From: Maribacter algarum (ex Zhang et al. 2020)
GTDB taxonomy: Bacteria > Bacteroidota > Bacteroidia > Flavobacteriales > Flavobacteriaceae
Reading direction: 5' to 3'
Length of the DNA stretch: 64,000 nucleotides
NCBI RefSeq assembly: GCF_005885635.1
Contig: NZ_VATY01000001.1
Coordinates: 1,302,001-1,366,000, forward strand
Shown: piece after piece, positions 56,310-64,000 of the stretch
Position numbering within the stretch: the stretch's first letter is position 1
Layout: every line of letters begins with the position of its first letter
Notes under the pieces: generated by a model
What the model saw: the letters and a program-made list of their open reading frames with translations, nothing else
Database searches by the model: none
What the model was told of the DNA's origin: nothing
Position numbers and translations under genes: made by a program

Positions 56310-57812
56310 TTATAGCCCTACTTTTTGTAGGGTGAGCAGGTCTGCAACTTTTCTATCGTTCGCCAAGCGCTGTACTTTATTTTGCCCACCTAATTTTCCG
56401 ATGGATTTCATATAGGCTTGGAATCCGCCTTTTTTAATGGCAGTGATATTTAAAGTTTGCAGGATTTTACCATCGACTAGATCAAAGTAATAACTATTTT
56501 GTTTTTGAAGGGATGAATCAAGTATTTCAATAAATTTTGTTTTATCCGATGGCTCTTTTTCAAATTCAATCAACCACTCATGATAAGGAAGCTGTTCTCC
56601 CTCTGGCGTAATCTGTGGTGCTACGGTAAATTCGTTTACTTGAGCATCAGTTTTCGAAATTGCCTCTTGCATTGCTTGCTCAACTTCTTTGGCAATTACG
56701 TGTTCGCCAAAGGCAGAGATAAAATGTTTTATCCTTCCGGAAACTATTATTTTATAGGGTTCAAGGGAAATAAACTGAATGGTATCTCCTAAGTTGTAAG
56801 CCCATAAACCAGCATTTGTTGAGATAATCATTACATAGTTTACATTAAGCTCAACATCCTTTAAGGTGATTCTTTGCCGATTTTCCTCAAAAAACTCATC
56901 CGATTTAACGAATTCATAGAAGATTCCTGATTTTAAGAGTAGAAGCATCCCATTTTCTGATTGGCAATTTTGATACGCAAAAAACCCTTCGCTTGCTGGA
57001 AAGAGCTCAATACTATCTACTTTACGGCCAATCAAACTTTCAAATTTTGAACGATAAGGTTCGTAATTGACGCCTCCGTAGATAAACAATTGAAAGTTCT
57101 TGAAAAGTTCTCCTATGGGTTTATTAGTCCTTTCGTAGAGTTTTTCAAAATACATCTGCACCCAGGAAGGAATACCTGCAATGACCGTCATATCTTCATC
57201 TTTGGTTTCTTCCACTATAGCATTTACCTTGGTTTCCCAATCATCTATGCAATTGGTCTCCCAACTTGGCAATCGGTTTTTTTGAAGATAATTCGGAACA
57301 TAATGTGCGGATATACCTGATAATCGTCCCAGTTGAATTCCGTTCTTTTCCTGCATTTCAGGACTTCCCTGCAAAAAAATCATTTTTCCGTCAACAAAAC
57401 TGGTATTCCCCGTTTCGTGTATATAGTTCAAAATAGCATTTCGAGACGATTCAATTTGATGTTTGATAGATTCCTTGGTAATAGGAATATACTTTGCTCC
57501 TGAGGTAGTGCCTGAAGTCTTTGCAAAATAAAGCGGTTTCCCTGGCCAAAGAATATTTTCTTTTCCATCAACCACTCTTTCAATATAGGGTTTGAGCTCC
57601 TCATAATCTCGAATGGGTACATTTTTCACAAAATCGGAATGAGTATGAATGGAAGTAAAATTATGGTCCTTACCAAACTGGGTTCCCGAAGCTTTTTTAA
57701 TAATTTCTCTGAAAACCTGGTTCTGCGTTTCAATCGGATTTTTCACCCAACGCTCAACTCTTTTGGTAACGTTACTTGCAAAAATTTTGGCTCCCAAAGA
57801 CTTTAAAGACAT
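56310..57812 (-). CDS. GH3 auxin-responsive promoter family protein (acyl-adenylating enzyme)
   Basis: 500 residues of the GH3/ANL-type fold: AKTSGTTSGAKYIPITKES (about 107-125) is the ATP-binding P-loop-like motif, followed by IELFPASEGFFAYQ (about 268-281) and LGDTIQFISLEPYKIIVSGRIKHFISAFGEHV. The family adenylates carboxylic acids and often conjugates them to amines. The substrate in bacteria is mostly unknown. It is 5 bases after the M23 peptidase gene, suggesting an envelope role. Confidence 0.9.
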   Translation of the reverse strand: MSLKSLGAKIFASNVTKRVERWVKNPIETQNQVFREIIKKASGTQFGKDHNFTSIHTHSDFVKNVPIRDYEELKPYIERVVDGKENILWPGKPLYFAKTSGTTSGAKYIPITKESIKHQIESSRNAILNYIHETGNTSFVDGKMIFLQGSPEMQEKNGIQLGRLSGISAHYVPNYLQKNRLPSWETNCIDDWETKVNAIVEETKDEDMTVIAGIPSWVQMYFEKLYERTNKPIGELFKNFQLFIYGGVNYEPYRSKFESLIGRKVDSIELFPASEGFFAYQNCQSENGMLLLLKSGIFYEFVKSDEFFEENRQRITLKDVELNVNYVMIISTNAGLWAYNLGDTIQFISLEPYKIIVSGRIKHFISAFGEHVIAKEVEQAMQEAISKTDAQVNEFTVAPQITPEGEQLPYHEWLIEFEKEPSDKTKFIEILDSSLQKQNSYYFDLVDGKILQTLNITAIKKGGFQAYMKSIGKLGGQNKVQRLANDRKVADLLTLQKVGL

Positions 57813-57817
57813 AATGC

Positions 57818-58687
57818 TTATTTAAAATCAATAAAATCTTGTGGGTTTATGGGCGCACCTTTATCCCACAACTCGAAATGAAGGTGGGGTCCTGTGGTCA
57901 ACTCCCCAGTATTACCTACTGAGGCAATTACTTCTCCCGATCTAACAACATCACCTTGACTCTTGTTTAGAGAACCATTGTGCTTGTAGACACTTAAAAG
58001 ACCGTCTTTGTGCTCAATAATTATCACATGGCCTGTATCCGCGGTCCACTCTGCGAAAATGACCATTCCGTCAGCGGTTGCCTTTACGGGGGTTTCTCTT
58101 GGCGCAACCACATCTATAGCATAATGTTTCTTTTTGGCATCATAAATTTGAGTGATTGTTCCACTTACTGGTGGAAATAAGACAATCTCGGTTTTTGCAG
58201 TGCTTCTTTCAAAAAGATTGTATTTGTCTTCAAGAGCAACTTCCGCCCGCAACAATGAATCTTGCTTAATAGGAGTTAAATCAACAGTTGAAGGGTCCAA
58301 TTTAAACTGTTCTAACAATGAATCTCGATTAATCTCGTTATTCTCGATGTCTCCTTTTAAGACCATTCTAATATTATCTAAATACCTATTGGTATTATTC
58401 AAGACTCGAACTAAGGAATCAGTTTGATAGGTAAGGTCGGTCGCTTGTTTTTTCAATTTGGTTGAGGAATAGCCTGGAATATATTCCCGAAGTGGAGTAA
58501 AAGCTATTAACAATGTAGTCAATCCAATAAGTCCGATAATACATAGTGAGCCCGTGACGAAAACGTTGAGTCTGCTAAGTTTAAAAGATATTTTTTCTTC
58601 AAACGTACTTTCATTCAATATAACTAAGCGATACTTGTGAAGTAGCTTTCTTTTTATTTCCTTTCTTTTTTTGACTCCCTTCGCCAT
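57818..58687 (-). CDS. M23-family membrane-anchored metallopeptidase
   Basis: 289 residues. A cytoplasmic N-terminus, one helix (about 45-67), a coiled-coil region (about 80-150), and a C-terminal LytM domain with HYAIDVVAPR (HxxxD zinc site), GHVIIIEHKDGLLSVYKH and GPHLHFELW, so zinc ligands are intact. It probably cuts peptidoglycan cross-links or regulates amidases. It has a TATCTTTG box (58694-58701) very close to its start. Confidence 0.92.
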   Translation of the reverse strand: MAKGVKKRKEIKRKLLHKYRLVILNESTFEEKISFKLSRLNVFVTGSLCIIGLIGLTTLLIAFTPLREYIPGYSSTKLKKQATDLTYQTDSLVRVLNNTNRYLDNIRMVLKGDIENNEINRDSLLEQFKLDPSTVDLTPIKQDSLLRAEVALEDKYNLFERSTAKTEIVLFPPVSGTITQIYDAKKKHYAIDVVAPRETPVKATADGMVIFAEWTADTGHVIIIEHKDGLLSVYKHNGSLNKSQGDVVRSGEVIASVGNTGELTTGPHLHFELWDKGAPINPQDFIDFK

Positions 58688-58693
58688 AGCTTA

Positions 58694-58701
58694 CAAAGAT
58701 A
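58694..58701 (-). promoter_or_regulatory. Candidate -7 box for the M23 peptidase gene
   Basis: TATCTTTG on the minus strand ends 6 bases before the ATG at 58687, which would make the transcript nearly leaderless. The -33 element is not found. Confidence 0.3.
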
Positions 58702-58860
58702 AACTTAGAATTGAATTACACATGGGTTCATATTAAATTTATATATTTCAGTAAAGCAAAAAGCTATTATTTGATTTACGGTTAAAATGTTCTCCTAGGT
58801 CATGACAATTAAAACACCTTGCTTAACGTTTGTATTAACAACAAACTAAATACTTTTTAC

Positions 58861-58868
58861 TACCTTTG
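58861..58868 (+). promoter_or_regulatory. Candidate -7 box for tatA
   Basis: TACCTTTG matches TAnnTTTG and ends 21 bases before the tatA ATG at 58890. Confidence 0.35.
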
Positions 58869-58889
58869 ATATCCAATAAATTTTCAATT

Positions 58890-59069
58890 ATGATAGCTCA
58901 AACATTTTTAGCCATTGGTGCTCCTCAAATTATATTAGTAGTAGTGGTTGTGCTTCTTTTATTTGGAGGCAAAAAGATTCCTGAATTAATGCGCGGATTA
59001 GGAAGTGGCATTAAAGAGTTTAAAGATGCTTCCAAAGACGATGAGAAATTAGAAGAAAACAAAGAATAA
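58890..59069 (+). CDS. tatA: Twin-arginine translocase TatA/TatE-family protein
   Basis: 59 residues from the ATG at 58890; an upstream TTG at 58866 lies within the promoter box. One helix (about 9-26, [19 protein letters not shown]), the FGGKKIPEL hinge and an amphipathic helix, then an acidic tail. TatA forms the pore for folded proteins. tatC is not in this window. Confidence 0.93.
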   Translation: MIAQTFLAIGAPQIILVVVVVLLLFGGKKIPELMRGLGSGIKEFKDASKDDEKLEENKE

Positions 59070-59088
59070 TATATTCACTTTTTATATC

Positions 59089-59116
59089 AAACCCCTAGCA
59101 AAACTAGGGGTTTTTT
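59089..59116 (+). terminator. Rho-independent terminator after tatA
   Basis: AAACCCCTAG, loop CAAAA, CTAGGGGTTT, then a T run: ten perfect pairs, 20 bases after the stop codon. Confidence 0.92.
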
Positions 59117-59258
59117 GTTTCTCTCACCTAAGACTATTTCTTAACTTTCCGATTGCTTTGATCAGCTTATATCTACAAATTCTTAAGTGTCCTGTATTCT
59201 AGTATTTTACATACGCTTCTATCTTATCACACAACAATTCTCCCTTACCTCACAACAT

Positions 59259-59290
59259 ATTTTAATGTTTACGTATACAAATGTTAAAAT
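59259..59290. promoter_or_regulatory. Interrupted dyad upstream of the large secreted protein gene
   Basis: ATTTTAA (59259-59265) and TTAAAAT (59284-59290) are perfect arms with further TTT/AAA matches inside. It lies about 55 bases upstream of the -7 box and could be an activator or repressor site. Confidence 0.3.
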
Positions 59291-59344
59291 CTACGTTAAG
59301 AGTATAATAATTAAAGTATTACTGCATGCCTAGCCCAAGGCTGG

Positions 59345-59352
59345 TAGTTTTG
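59345..59352 (+). promoter_or_regulatory. Candidate -7 box for the large secreted protein
   Basis: TAGTTTTG fits TAnnTTTG and ends 23 bases before the ATG. A convincing -33 element is lacking. Confidence 0.35.
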
Positions 59353-59375
59353 TGAGACCAAGTTTTGCGCTAACT

Positions 59376-62300
59376 ATGATTGACCTACAGCCAAAAAACT
59401 CTTTTTTAAAGAAATCGGTAGCTTTTACAGCCTTCTTTTTCACTTTTTCACTTTTTGCAACCCAAATCGCTATTGCTCAAATTAATAATAATCGTTTTCG
59501 GGTAAACCTGAACTCTCTTGATATGGGGCCTTGTGGTGGTCCAAATGATTCACATTCACGTATAGGTGTTCTCGCCAAAAATAACACGGTCAATAATTTT
59601 GAGATTGCCTTTGATTTACCAGACGGTGTTAACTTCATACCTGGCACCGAAAGGATAACGTTTCAACAAGGATCGTCTGATTTCACTTTGACTGTAGTAG
59701 ATATGTCTAACTTGAATGCTCCCGTCTTTAGACTTGAGCGTCCTGGCAATGCAAATTGGGAAGTCGCGGATCTCGTTCGGTTTCGATTTGATAAAACAGC
59801 ATCTTGTGATGCAGTAACTTTTTCTTATGGCGGTGGACTTTTTAAAGATGCACACACCATCACTTATGATGATTTAAATGGGCCGCAATCCGCAAGCGAC
59901 ACGGACCCAACCATAAATTCATATAATTTTTTGCGTGCATATTTAGCCGTATTGAACTATAACAATATTACGGCTCGTGTTGACGATGTGGTAACTCGCC
60001 CAATTGAAGTGACCAATTCCGGCAACGGTAACATAACTTCTTTTACCCATAATGTGGTTGTAGGGTCAAGCTTAGGCTCATATACCTTAGCATTTAATGG
60101 TTCCTCTTTAACACCAACTTCTGTTTCAGGCAGTACTTATAGCTATACCATAGATTTTTCTCAAGCCCCTTTTGCAGGAAACATTGGAGATGGCGATTCT
60201 GAATTCGAAAATGAGACGGTATTTCTCGAAGAGACGTTTGCTGTTCTTGATTGCAATGATTTAGACATTGGTCACCAACCAACATGGGGGTGTAATCCAT
60301 TAGAGATTTGTCAGGCTCTAGAACCGGTTAGCGCAGCTGTAGTTGTTAACGAAGAATTGCCTGAAATCAATGTGACCAAAATAAATGATCCATCAAATAC
60401 CGATTTATGCCTTGCCACGACTTATACAGTTCGCATTAGTAACGACGCACCAACTGCAATTGCCTATAATGTTGAAATAAATACTGGTTTTGGTACAAAC
60501 TCTTCGATTCTAACTTCCACAACGGAAAATGGAATGTGGGGAAATGACAGGCCGAATAATACGAAATCGTTATCTAATTTTCGTTTTGGATCAAACCCCT
60601 CTTTTACACCTGTTCAAAGGCCTTCAACACAATACACAGGTACAGGTGCAGGCTCCTATTTTGTGACCAATACACTATTCTCATCGGACCCTGATGGACC
60701 CGGGGGACTTGAAGACTTAGATGGTGATGGCTTTTTCGATGACATGGCGCCAGGAGAAAGTACTGATTTGTTATATGACCACAATGTTACTTCTAACAGT
60801 AATTCTTGTGGTGAAAACTATGCTTCATATGTTAGTTCATACTATCTCAGGTCTGATGCGTACGCCAATAATCAATGTGATAACTTCTCCCCAACCGGAA
60901 GGGAATTTTTGACCAATGCTTCTTTAGCTCGGGGAGCGTCTTCTCCATCGGCCCCAACAGACATCTTTGACGGTGTTGGCTTTAATGTCGGGATTCAAGG
61001 TATACTGTCCACGGGAGGCACTGATCCACTATTTTGCAATGGCACAAGAATGTTTTCAAATGATCCCAGCTCCTCATGGACGGTTACTATGAATGTTCCT
61101 GATGGAATTTCCTTGGATGGCACACCGGCCGGGTTTACACAGGTAAACCCAAATACAATTGTTTATTCCACAACAAACCTTCCAGCTGTAAACTATTTGG
61201 ACATGAACGTCGATTTTCCACTAATAATGGATTGTGGCGTTTATTCAGGACCTACCAATGTACCCATTACATACACCACTCGGTATGAATGTGATTGTTT
61301 TGCCCAAGATATTCAGTGCGGTTCCGTGACAGGTATTAGGTCTCAGTGCCCCTCACCATGCAATGGCCCCGCAATCACTGCATTTGAAGCGCAACGAGAA
61401 ACCGCGGGATGGACGGACGAATCCATGACAACTCGTGTAGTTCTAGACCCTAACGTTCACAATTTGGAAACCTACATGGCGAAGGATGAAATGGTTTTGC
61501 ACGCAAGTGCGGTTATGTCAAACACTAATCCAAATAGCTTGTCTTTTACTTTGGATTATGAAACTCTAGGGGCTGCAGCCGGCGGAGCTGACATTATTCA
61601 ATTCCTTAATGGAAGCATTACTATTAACGATTTGTCTTCAGGTGCTCAAACTGTCCCGATTACAGTTCCTCCAGTTATAAACACCAACGGCACTACTACA
61701 CATAGCTTAACCTTTGATCTCTCTACTTATACAACGGCGATTAGTCCAACTTATACTTATGGAGAACCTACTGTGCCATTGGGTACACCTGAAGCAGATG
61801 AAATAGATTTGGAACTACATTTTGTGTTTGAAGAGGACTTCACTACGCATTCTTTCTTGGAGCTCAACAATTTCAGTGGATCCTTTTCAGATGAAAATGG
61901 GGTAAGCTGTAACATATTGGGAGATCGCGTTTTCTATTTCAAAAATCGGATTAGACCTTATGATAGACTTTCAACCAGCACAGAGGGGTGTACGGAAACT
62001 TTTATAGAACTATTAATAGAACAAAGATCTGTTTCAGGAGATCGCTTCCCGAACGAATATCGCCCGCCTTCTATTTGGCAATTCTCAGAATTAGAAATTC
62101 CAGCAGGAGCAACATTCACAGGTTTGGTGACCTCGACTGATTTTCAGGGAACTGACCCCTCAACCACGAATGGAGGTCTTACGGTAAGCCAAGTAGGGAA
62201 TATTTTGACCATTACACCTACTAGTATTCAAGAATACGATCAAAGTGGAAACCATTATCCAAGAATACGTGTGCATTTACAAGGTAGTAGTATTTCGGCC

Positions 62301-64000
62301 CCATCCACTTTAGTAAATTGGACAACAAACTATGAAGAATTCTCCTATTCTTCTGCACCAGTCAATCAAACTACATCAGATACCCATAACTTTAATTTTA
62401 CGCAACCAGACTACTCTTTAACATCAACGACCCCTATAGTAAGTGGTGATCGAGCCACAGCCCGATTCGAAGTAGACCTTTGTATGAACAGCCCTTCTGA
62501 TATAGATTTTAATTGGCTACAAATCAACAATGGTTCACAATTTACAGTTCTAAGTGCGTACGAAATAGTTGGGGCAGCACAGAACCCTTTGACTTTTTCG
62601 TCAAATAGCGGCAGCAGTTGGGTGGAACTCGGGCAATATGTAGGAGGTACGACCTGTAAAAAAGTTGGCTTTGAAGTGGCTTTCACAGAATGTTCAAACT
62701 TCAACTTTACAGTTGAGAATGCATGGAGTTGTACGGGCTATCCTACGGACTTTTCTATCCCAAACTATCTCAATCCATTAGTGCTTCGATTAGAGCCAAA
62801 AGAAGCTGCATTGCAAATTGCTATTGTTGACGAGCCTTCAGATACAATAGACACTTGTTCTAGTTTCAATATTGATATCGAGTTACGAAATGCAGGTAAT
62901 GGGGATTTAATCAATCCCATAGTGACTTTTGATATACCTGGCGATGCAACTAGCCTAGTACTGAATGGTATAAATCTGGAGTACCCAAGGAATTCGGGAG
63001 ATATACAGACAATTTCTTCAAATCTTACAGGTAACACGGTCACCTTGAATATTCTTGATCATACTGCCATCGCAGCAGGCTCAGGAATTCAAGGGTCTAT
63101 TAATGCTAGTGTAATTGATGAGCAAATTGCCTTGATTCAACTGGACTTAAGTGTTCAGTGTAATTTCAGCTCTAACACCGCATTTACATACGAGGCAACA
63201 GGATATAATCCATGTGGAAGTCCGGCTACCGGAAATGGTAGTCGTTTATCTACAAATCCGTTAGTCGTTACTGGTGCAGAGCCGACCTATGATGCTATCA
63301 GTAATATTACGGTTCCTCCGGGAGGTCTTTTTGCAGGATGCAACACAGAAACTATTACCGTACAAACAACGATTGTTGGGGGACCGAGTTCTAGTTTAGA
63401 TTACGCTAGAATTATTCTGCCAGATGGACTTGCATTTGATGAAACTAGCTTTGTTTCCAATAATCCCGCATATCCTGTAAGCTATGGATCAGTTACAACA
63501 GTGGGCAACCACGAAGAGTTTACAGTGCAAATGCCCGACGGAGCTAATAATGGGGCCGATCCAAGCTATTCATTCGACGTTACTTTGAAGAACACCACAA
63601 CAACTTGTTCTCCCGGCACTCGTATAGAAGTGAATAACTATGTCGTTACAAGCGCCTTAACTTGTGGAGCGGTTTCTTGTGGAACCACCGAAATCGCCAA
63701 CGGCAGTACTTTTGAGGATGTAATAATAACAAAACCCGAATTAATTGAATCTACCTTCACTACCAATTCGGATTACACCACTGACGGAATTGGCAATTAT
63801 GAATATCATATCGAATTTGGAGTGGAGAATACTGGAACAGTAGATATTGCATCTGGTTTTATCTATAATGTATACTGTGCCGATGGTGCAGGAACAAGAA
63901 TCGGTTCCTCAGTCTACAATGGAACCGTAAACCAAGCAATTCCTGCTGGGAGTTCGATAAGCGAAGACATTTTCTTCAGCACCAACTCCTTTTGCGGAGA
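59376..64000 (+). CDS. Very large secreted repeat protein (N-terminal part, cut by window edge)
   Basis: I read one uninterrupted frame from ATG 59376 to the window end, about 1541 codons. The signal peptide covers about 1-34 (cleavage after AIA). The rest is beta-rich, Ser/Thr/Asn/Gly-rich and contains repeated DUF11-like units such as VTNSGNGNITSF, IELRNAGNGDLINP and FGVENTGTVDIASG. A calcium-type acidic motif DLDGDGFFDD lies near residue 448. Many Cys residues are spaced along the repeats. Such giants in Flavobacteriaceae are often type IX secreted adhesins, but the C-terminal sorting domain would be outside the window. Confidence 0.8.
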   Translation, partial: MIDLQPKNSFLKKSVAFTAFFFTFSLFATQIAIAQINNNRFRVNLNSLDMGPCGGPNDSHSRIGVLAKNNTVNNFEIAFDLPDGVNFIPGTERITFQQGSSDFTLTVVDMSNLNAPVFRLERPGNANWEVADLVRFRFDKTASCDAVTFSYGGGLFKDAHTITYDDLNGPQSASDTDPTINSYNFLRAYLAVLNYNNITARVDDVVTRPIEVTNSGNGNITSFTHNVVVGSSLGSYTLAFNGSSLTPTSVSGSTYSYTIDFSQAPFAGNIGDGDSEFENETVFLEETFAVLDCNDLDIGHQPTWGCNPLEICQALEPVSAAVVVNEELPEINVTKINDPSNTDLCLATTYTVRISNDAPTAIAYNVEINTGFGTNSSILTSTTENGMWGNDRPNNTKSLSNFRFGSNPSFTPVQRPSTQYTGTGAGSYFVTNTLFSSDPDGPGGLEDLDGDGFFDDMAPGESTDLLYDHNVTSNSNSCGENYASYVSSYYLRSDAYANNQCDNFSPTGREFLTNASLARGASSPSAPTDIFDGVGFNVGIQGILSTGGTDPLFCNGTRMFSNDPSSSWTVTMNVPDGISLDGTPAGFTQVNPNTIVYSTTNLPAVNYLDMNVDFPLIMDCGVYSGPTNVPITYTTRYECDCFAQDIQCGSVTGIRSQCPSPCNGPAITAFEAQRETAGWTDESMTTRVVLDPNVHNLETYMAKDEMVLHASAVMSNTNPNSLSFTLDYETLGAAAGGADIIQFLNGSITINDLSSGAQTVPITVPPVINTNGTTTHSLTFDLSTYTTAISPTYTYGEPTVPLGTPEADEIDLELHFVFEEDFTTHSFLELNNFSGSFSDENGVSCNILGDRVFYFKNRIRPYDRLSTSTEGCTETFIELLIEQRSVSGDRFPNEYRPPSIWQFSELEIPAGATFTGLVTSTDFQGTDPSTTNGGLTVSQVGNILTITPTSIQEYDQSGNHYPRIRVHLQGSSISAPSTLVNWTTNYEEFSYSSAPVNQTTSDTHNFNFTQPDYSLTSTTPIVSGDRATARFEVDLCMNSPSDIDFNWLQINNGSQFTVLSAYEIVGAAQNPLTFSSNSGSSWVELGQYVGGTTCKKVGFEVAFTECSNFNFTVENAWSCTGYPTDFSIPNYLNPLVLRLEPKEAALQIAIVDEPSDTIDTCSSFNIDIELRNAGNGDLINPIVTFDIPGDATSLVLNGINLEYPRNSGDIQTISSNLTGNTVTLNILDHTAIAAGSGIQGSINASVIDEQIALIQLDLSVQCNFSSNTAFTYEATGYNPCGSPATGNGSRLSTNPLVVTGAEPTYDAISNITVPPGGLFAGCNTETITVQTTIVGGPSSSLDYARIILPDGLAFDETSFVSNNPAYPVSYGSVTTVGNHEEFTVQMPDGANNGADPSYSFDVTLKNTTTTCSPGTRIEVNNYVVTSALTCGAVSCGTTEIANGSTFEDVIITKPELIESTFTTNSDYTTDGIGNYEYHIEFGVENTGTVDIASGFIYNVYCADGAGTRIGSSVYNGTVNQAIPAGSSISEDIFFSTNSFCG

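Noticed and set aside
59616-63043. Minus-strand open frames at 59616-59855, 60094-60300, 62411-62704 and 62765-63043
   Set aside because: They are shadows within the long plus-strand frame of the secreted protein and show no recognisable families.

Overview
The window looks like chromosomal DNA of a marine member of the Flavobacteriaceae (phylum Bacteroidota). Evidence: low GC by eye; several promoters of the Bacteroidota TAnnTTTG (-7) type; a type IX secretion/gliding lipoprotein (PorW/SprE); bactofilin plus AtpZ in front of an ATP synthase operon without beta and epsilon genes; and families largely restricted to this phylum (DUF6427, DUF4254, DUF6341, DUF6909, DUF6168). I cannot name the genus. 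I saw no IS element, integrase, CRISPR array, rRNA or tRNA.

Layout. 1-461: truncated flippase gene running off the left edge. 527-2959: a short operon of alpha/beta hydrolase, ECF sigma factor, membrane protein and lipoprotein. 3081-4334: Tet-type MFS exporter. 4441-13231: PorW/SprE, bactofilin, AtpZ, DUF6168 and ATP synthase genes atpB-E-F-H-A-G, all on the minus strand. 13502-15103: ECF42-type sigma factor with its DGPF/YciI partner. 15322-17875: ferredoxin reductase, Crp-like regulator, SRPBCC protein and small membrane protein; patatin convergent. 18901-21184: arsenosugar-type genes (DUF2064, peroxidase-like, ArsS), then a TetR regulator. 22035-26339: GT9, DUF4254, DUF6427, DUF6341, purD.

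From 26743 to 56258 almost everything is minus-strand surface polysaccharide synthesis. In transcription order: DUF6909, Wzz-like, rfbB-A-C-D (dTDP-L-rhamnose), WbpD/WbpB-like enzymes, Wzx, two Wzy/WaaL-like membrane proteins, a glycosyltransferase, then WbpI/WbpG/HisH/HisF for an acetamidino-mannuronate-type sugar. Next comes a distinct five-gene block (beta-helix protein with CotH-like segment, VTC polyphosphate polymerase domain, DUF4956, CotH-like, lipoprotein pyrophosphatase), followed by a bi-domain oxidoreductase, heparinase II/III-like protein, GT4, WecA/TagO-type phosphotransferase and UDP-glucuronate decarboxylase. Together these could make, polymerise and possibly phosphorylate a capsule or O-antigen.

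56310-64000: GH3-family protein and M23 peptidase on the minus strand; TatA and the first 1541 codons of a very large secreted repeat protein on the plus strand, running off the right edge.

The most interesting candidates are the CotH/VTC/DUF4956/pyrophosphatase block (34092-40011), a palindrome-dense gap upstream of purD (26408-26564), a candidate ECF42 promoter (15145-15172), and operator-like dyads at the arsenosugar, TetR, Crp and wbpI loci.
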